A DNA stretch of 64,000 bases. Source: Alistipes sp. GTDB taxonomy: Bacteria; Bacteroidota; Bacteroidia; Bacteroidales; Rikenellaceae. The position numbers were made by a program, and so were the translations under genes. Of the stretch, positions 60,971-64,000 are shown one piece after another. The DNA is taken from the NCBI GenBank assembly GCA_017451685.1, contig JAFTNV010000017.1, positions 26,502 through 90,501 on the forward strand, given 5' to 3'. Position 1 is the first letter of the stretch. Each line of letters begins with the position of its first letter. The notes under the pieces are model-generated. The model was given only the letters and a program-made list of their open reading frames with translations. It was not told the DNA's origin and searched no databases.

Positions 60971-63469
60971 ATGAAGCGTATATTACTATTCTGCATTACC
61001 CTCTGTGCATTGTCGCTCTACGGCTGCGATGACTCGTTCACCAATAACGGAGGTGGCAACTCCACGGGATTGGGCATCTCGGGACAGTGGGCTGTTATCA
61101 ATAATGTTGAGACCATAGCGCAAGAGCATGATTATATCACTGAGGTGCTACAATTCGAGCGCGATGTGATGACGACATACCATGCCAAGGATGGCATAGG
61201 CTATATGCTCAAGGATGGCTACCTCTACGGATGCACCATCAATGACTTCGAATACGACAAGGAGGAGCAACTTATATTCTCCGTTCGCGGACGCTCGATA
61301 TATGTTAGCGGTGTGTGGAAGTACGACTACGTTGTGACCTTCGATACGCTTAAGCTCAAGGATGGCGATGGCAATATCCTCTACAACTGCAAGAGAATCA
61401 AGGGTTTCAAGGGTGATTCGTCAGCGCCCGACGACGATCCCGATGATGAGGAGCCTGGCGCAGATGATCCCACGATAGATGTATCCGCCACCATGCTCAC
61501 CTTCTCAAACGAGGCGGGCACGGAGACCGTTGATATTACCTCTAATGGCAAGTGGGAGGTAAGCACCGATGACACCTACTGGCTCACCGTAACACCCATG
61601 CAGGGTGAGGGTGATGCAAGCATCGAGATATCTGTCACGGCAAATACTACAGGCGTGGCACGCGAGGCTGCGGTTAAGGTCAGGGTGCTTCACGAGGAGT
61701 ATGGCATCTGGGACACCAAGAAGATTAAGGTGTCGCAGTTAGCATCCAAGACCCCACCTTCTGTGGAGATACTTATCTATGGCGACAACTTCGACGGTGA
61801 GGAGGCAACGAAGATCTACGGCACGGGCACCTCATGGCCCTATATCGACGAGTTCCCTGCATTCGCCAATGCCGAGGGCCCCGCTGCTGATAATGTGACA
61901 TATACGGGTGCGGGGGTATCGGTACGCTCGAACTCAATGTCTAATGGCACCTATTCGGACTATGCCGGCTCGGGCATGAATAACATCTTCTTCGTTAATA
62001 ACGCCTACCTTCAGGTTAACAATATCGCACTAAGCCAAGGCGAGCATAACTTCAAGCTTAGCTTCGGCGCCGAGAAGTACAACCAGGAGAGTGATAACAC
62101 CTTTAACAATGCGGAGTTCCATGTATACCTCTCGAAGGATGGCGAGACATGGGTGGAGATATACTATAGCTATGCAGGCACCGAGCCCGGGCGCTGGAAT
62201 GTTGCGACGGCTAACTTTACCCTTACGACCATCCCCGAAAACCTATATATAAAGTTCTCGGCAGACTTATCGAGCAGCTATCGCATAGACGATGTTAGGC
62301 TCACCGTTGGTAATGGCGGTCAGCAGGTAACGCTACCCGAGGGCGGTGACAGCGGCAATAGTGGCGATAATGATGGCGAGGAGGAGGTGCCCGAGGGCAT
62401 TATCGCGTTCAAGGATGCCACGGTCAAGGATATATGCATCACACACTGGGACTCAAATGGCGATGGCGAGTTGTCGTATAGGGAGGCTGCAAGTGTCGAC
62501 AGCCTTGGCGAGTACTTCTTGGAGACATCCATCGAGTCGTTTGACGAGTTGAGATATTTTACCGGTCTTTCGTCGATTGAAGATAGCGCATTCTCTTGGT
62601 GTGACTCGCTGACAAGCATAACTATTCCCGATAGTGTCACTTCTATTGGAGATTATGCATTCACTTTGTGCACCTCGCTGACAAGTATAACTATTCCCGA
62701 TAGTGTTACTTCTATTGGAGGTAATGCATTCTATAATTGTACCTCACTGAATAAGGTAACTATCGGCCAGGGTGTGACTACAATCGTAGAGTATACATTC
62801 AAAGAGTGCGATGCGCTCACAAGTATAACTATTCCCGATAGCGTCACATTGATTGGTATTAGGGCGTTCTATAGTTGCGACTCGTTGAAAAGCGTAATTA
62901 TTGGTAACAGCTTAACTACAATTGAGAAAGAAGCATTCGCTTTTTGCAACTCGCTCGAAAATATATCCCTCCCCGATAGCGTCACGGAGATTTGCGATTC
63001 GGCATTCTTTGATTGCAATAGTCTTACGAATGTGACTTTGGGCAATGGGGTAAAGAGTATTGGTGACGAGGCGTTCTATAGTTGCTATTCTCTGGCCAGC
63101 ATAACAATTCCCGACAGCACAACAACACTTGGGGAATATGCTTTTTATGAGTGCCATTATCTCGAAAACGTAATTATTGGTGATGGTATAACAACCATAG
63201 GCCAACAAACATTCTATAACTGCAGCTGGCTGACGAACCTAACTATCGGCAAGAGTGTAACTACGATTGGGAATCGTGCATTTGACTATTGTGGCTCTCT
63301 GATCAATGTATATTGCAAGCCCACAACACCGCCAACCTCAAAGTATGAAATATTCAGCAGCAATCCTTCTAACCGTCAGATATATGTTCCTGAGAAGTCC
63401 GTTGACGACTATAAATCATCGCCATCCTGGAGCGAGTATGCTGAGTATATCGTCGGCTACGTCTTTTAG
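60971..63469 (+). CDS. Surface lipoprotein with BACON domain and BspA-type leucine-rich repeats
   Basis: 832 residues. Lipoprotein signal (SLYGC, Cys near 19); a lipocalin-like start; a BACON domain at about residues 170-260 (TLTFSNEAGTETVDI type, SNGKWEVSTDDTYWLTVTP); a beta-sandwich region (275-450); an acidic/Gly-Asp linker; an EF-hand-like WDSNGDGELSYREA (about residue 495); then ten or so LRR_5/BspA repeats (LTSITIPDSVTSIGDYAF type). Such proteins bind host or glycan targets at the surface; the exact target is unknown. Codon use is more AT-rich than its neighbours in the repeat part. Confidence 0.9.
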   Translation: MKRILLFCITLCALSLYGCDDSFTNNGGGNSTGLGISGQWAVINNVETIAQEHDYITEVLQFERDVMTTYHAKDGIGYMLKDGYLYGCTINDFEYDKEEQLIFSVRGRSIYVSGVWKYDYVVTFDTLKLKDGDGNILYNCKRIKGFKGDSSAPDDDPDDEEPGADDPTIDVSATMLTFSNEAGTETVDITSNGKWEVSTDDTYWLTVTPMQGEGDASIEISVTANTTGVAREAAVKVRVLHEEYGIWDTKKIKVSQLASKTPPSVEILIYGDNFDGEEATKIYGTGTSWPYIDEFPAFANAEGPAADNVTYTGAGVSVRSNSMSNGTYSDYAGSGMNNIFFVNNAYLQVNNIALSQGEHNFKLSFGAEKYNQESDNTFNNAEFHVYLSKDGETWVEIYYSYAGTEPGRWNVATANFTLTTIPENLYIKFSADLSSSYRIDDVRLTVGNGGQQVTLPEGGDSGNSGDNDGEEEVPEGIIAFKDATVKDICITHWDSNGDGELSYREAASVDSLGEYFLETSIESFDELRYFTGLSSIEDSAFSWCDSLTSITIPDSVTSIGDYAFTLCTSLTSITIPDSVTSIGGNAFYNCTSLNKVTIGQGVTTIVEYTFKECDALTSITIPDSVTLIGIRAFYSCDSLKSVIIGNSLTTIEKEAFAFCNSLENISLPDSVTEICDSAFFDCNSLTNVTLGNGVKSIGDEAFYSCYSLASITIPDSTTTLGEYAFYECHYLENVIIGDGITTIGQQTFYNCSWLTNLTIGKSVTTIGNRAFDYCGSLINVYCKPTTPPTSKYEIFSSNPSNRQIYVPEKSVDDYKSSPSWSEYAEYIVGYVF
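62590..63300 (+). repeat. 69-bp tandem repeats coding LRR_5 units
   Basis: The words actattcccgatag and nearby bases recur at 62621, 62690 and 62828 (spacing 69 and 138), each coding TIPDSVT. DNA-level likeness is high among these copies and lower among the later ones. Confidence 0.85.
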
Positions 63470-63497
63470 GTTAATCGCTTAATAAACAACAATAATG

Positions 63498-63536
63498 GCG
63501 ACGCGGGTATAAAAAAGTATACCCGCGTTGCTTTTG
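63498..63536 (+). terminator. Terminator of the BACON/LRR gene
   Basis: gcgacgcgggtata pairs with tatacccgcgttgc (one G-T pair) over a 6-base loop, then a T-rich run. Confidence 0.8.
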
Positions 63537-63701
63537 TTTACTTCCACTCTTCCAGATACTTCGACTCCGCTCAGCATGACAGGGTGAAGCCCCCGTTCTT
63601 AGGGGTTACTCTCGCTCCGCCCCACCACAACACGCCTCCCACTCTTGGGGGTTACAAAATGTAACCCGCAGAATTCTTTAGAGTCCAAAGAGAGAGCGAG
63701 G

Positions 63702-63746
63702 GACAACAAAGACAACAAAGACAACAAAGACAACAAAGACAACAAC
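63702..63746. repeat. 9-bp minisatellite, five copies
   Basis: gacaacaaa is repeated four times exactly and ends in a fifth unit gacaacaac. Confidence 0.95.
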
Positions 63747-64000
63747 GATGTCGCGGACATCAGCACTCTCGATACCCGACCTCGCTGTAGTCTCTGTGGT
63801 CTCTTTTCTCTCTGTCGTCTCATTTTTAAGTGCCAACCACGCAGTCACACCCCTGCTCTTGCGGGTATACTTTTATATACCCGCTAAAATGATGGGGTAC
63901 GATGAGTTTCGATGTGGCACCTTGTCATCCTGAGCGGAGCGTTAGCGCAGTCGAAGGATCTTCAACAGTGACTATAGCGAGAGCAGGGACAACAGGGATA

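Larger units (their letters stand above)
63470..64000. other. 531-base gene-free repeat region
   Basis: No plausible gene. It contains a terminator (63498-63536), a REP-like inverted pair (63554-63581 and 63923-63961), a gggttaca/tgtaaccc hairpin (63649-63667), five 9-bp tandem repeats (63702-63746) and a gcgggtata/tatacccgc hairpin (63861-63884). Confidence 0.75.

Noticed and set aside
63702-63746. Possible CRISPR array
   Set aside because: The repeat unit is 9 bp with no spacers, and there are no cas genes.
63645-63887. Reading frames coding Asp-Asn-Lys or Leu-Ser-Leu repeats in the 3' gap
   Set aside because: They are produced only by the 9-bp tandem repeat; flanking residues show no protein character.

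Overview
The window reads as a chromosomal segment of a GC-rich member of the Bacteroidales. An Alistipes-like (Rikenellaceae) host is my best guess. The reasons are: many promoters of the Bacteroidetes type (TTG or TTTG, about 19 bp, then TAnnTTTG); lipoproteins and outer-membrane proteins of Bacteroidetes families (DUF4296, SbsA-like Ig protein, BACON plus BspA-type leucine-rich repeats, TonB receptor with a CarboxypepD-like domain); a TGS-uridine kinase fusion; WbqC; and a reverse rubrerythrin. Species cannot be fixed from the sequence alone.

Layout. 1-4.6 kb: end of ftsW, an S4 RNA-binding protein, leuS and a short formate/nitrite-type channel. 4.7-12.9 kb: WbqC and prmA (minus), then a compact plus-strand run of xerD, a hydrolase, an MBL-fold protein, a ComEC-type channel, a methyltransferase, a DUF2520 protein and kdsC, several of them overlapping. 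12.9-22.6 kb: minus-strand genes for two related small envelope proteins, RlmI-type methyltransferase, 3'-5' exonuclease, recQ, gcvP and a nucleoside kinase. 22.7-40.8 kb: mostly plus-strand housekeeping and envelope genes (5'-nucleotidase, rnhB, cvpA, rsgA, trmH, class III aminotransferase, flippase, holB, folK, SbsA-like protein, beta-barrel, rbfA, LolC/E-type permease, DUF4296, amidohydrolase), interrupted by one minus-strand family-2 glycosidase homologue that seems to lack both catalytic glutamates. 40.9-46.5 kb: lipoprotein, membrane proteins and a set of separately promoted genes (reverse rubrerythrin, small membrane proteins, AraC regulator, glutathione peroxidase) that look like an oxidative-stress neighbourhood.

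46.6-56.4 kb is an integrative mobilizable element inserted in the 3' end of tRNA-Cys. It is bounded by a 13-bp direct repeat and carries a tyrosine integrase, an AlbA/Schlafen-type protein with a 7-copy 12-bp repeat, two HTH proteins, a toprim primase, MobC, a MOB-P-type relaxase and a four-gene cargo operon. The cargo encodes an ADP-ribosylglycohydrolase, a 49-residue membrane peptide, a 381-residue membrane-anchored protein and a lipoprotein. It is the best candidate here for an undescribed system.

56.5-64 kb: a metal-handling locus (PqqD-like protein, His/Cys-rich exported protein, TonB receptor, HMA-domain metallochaperone), a second AraC-type regulator, a large BACON/LRR surface lipoprotein, and a 0.5-kb gene-free stretch full of palindromes and short tandem repeats.
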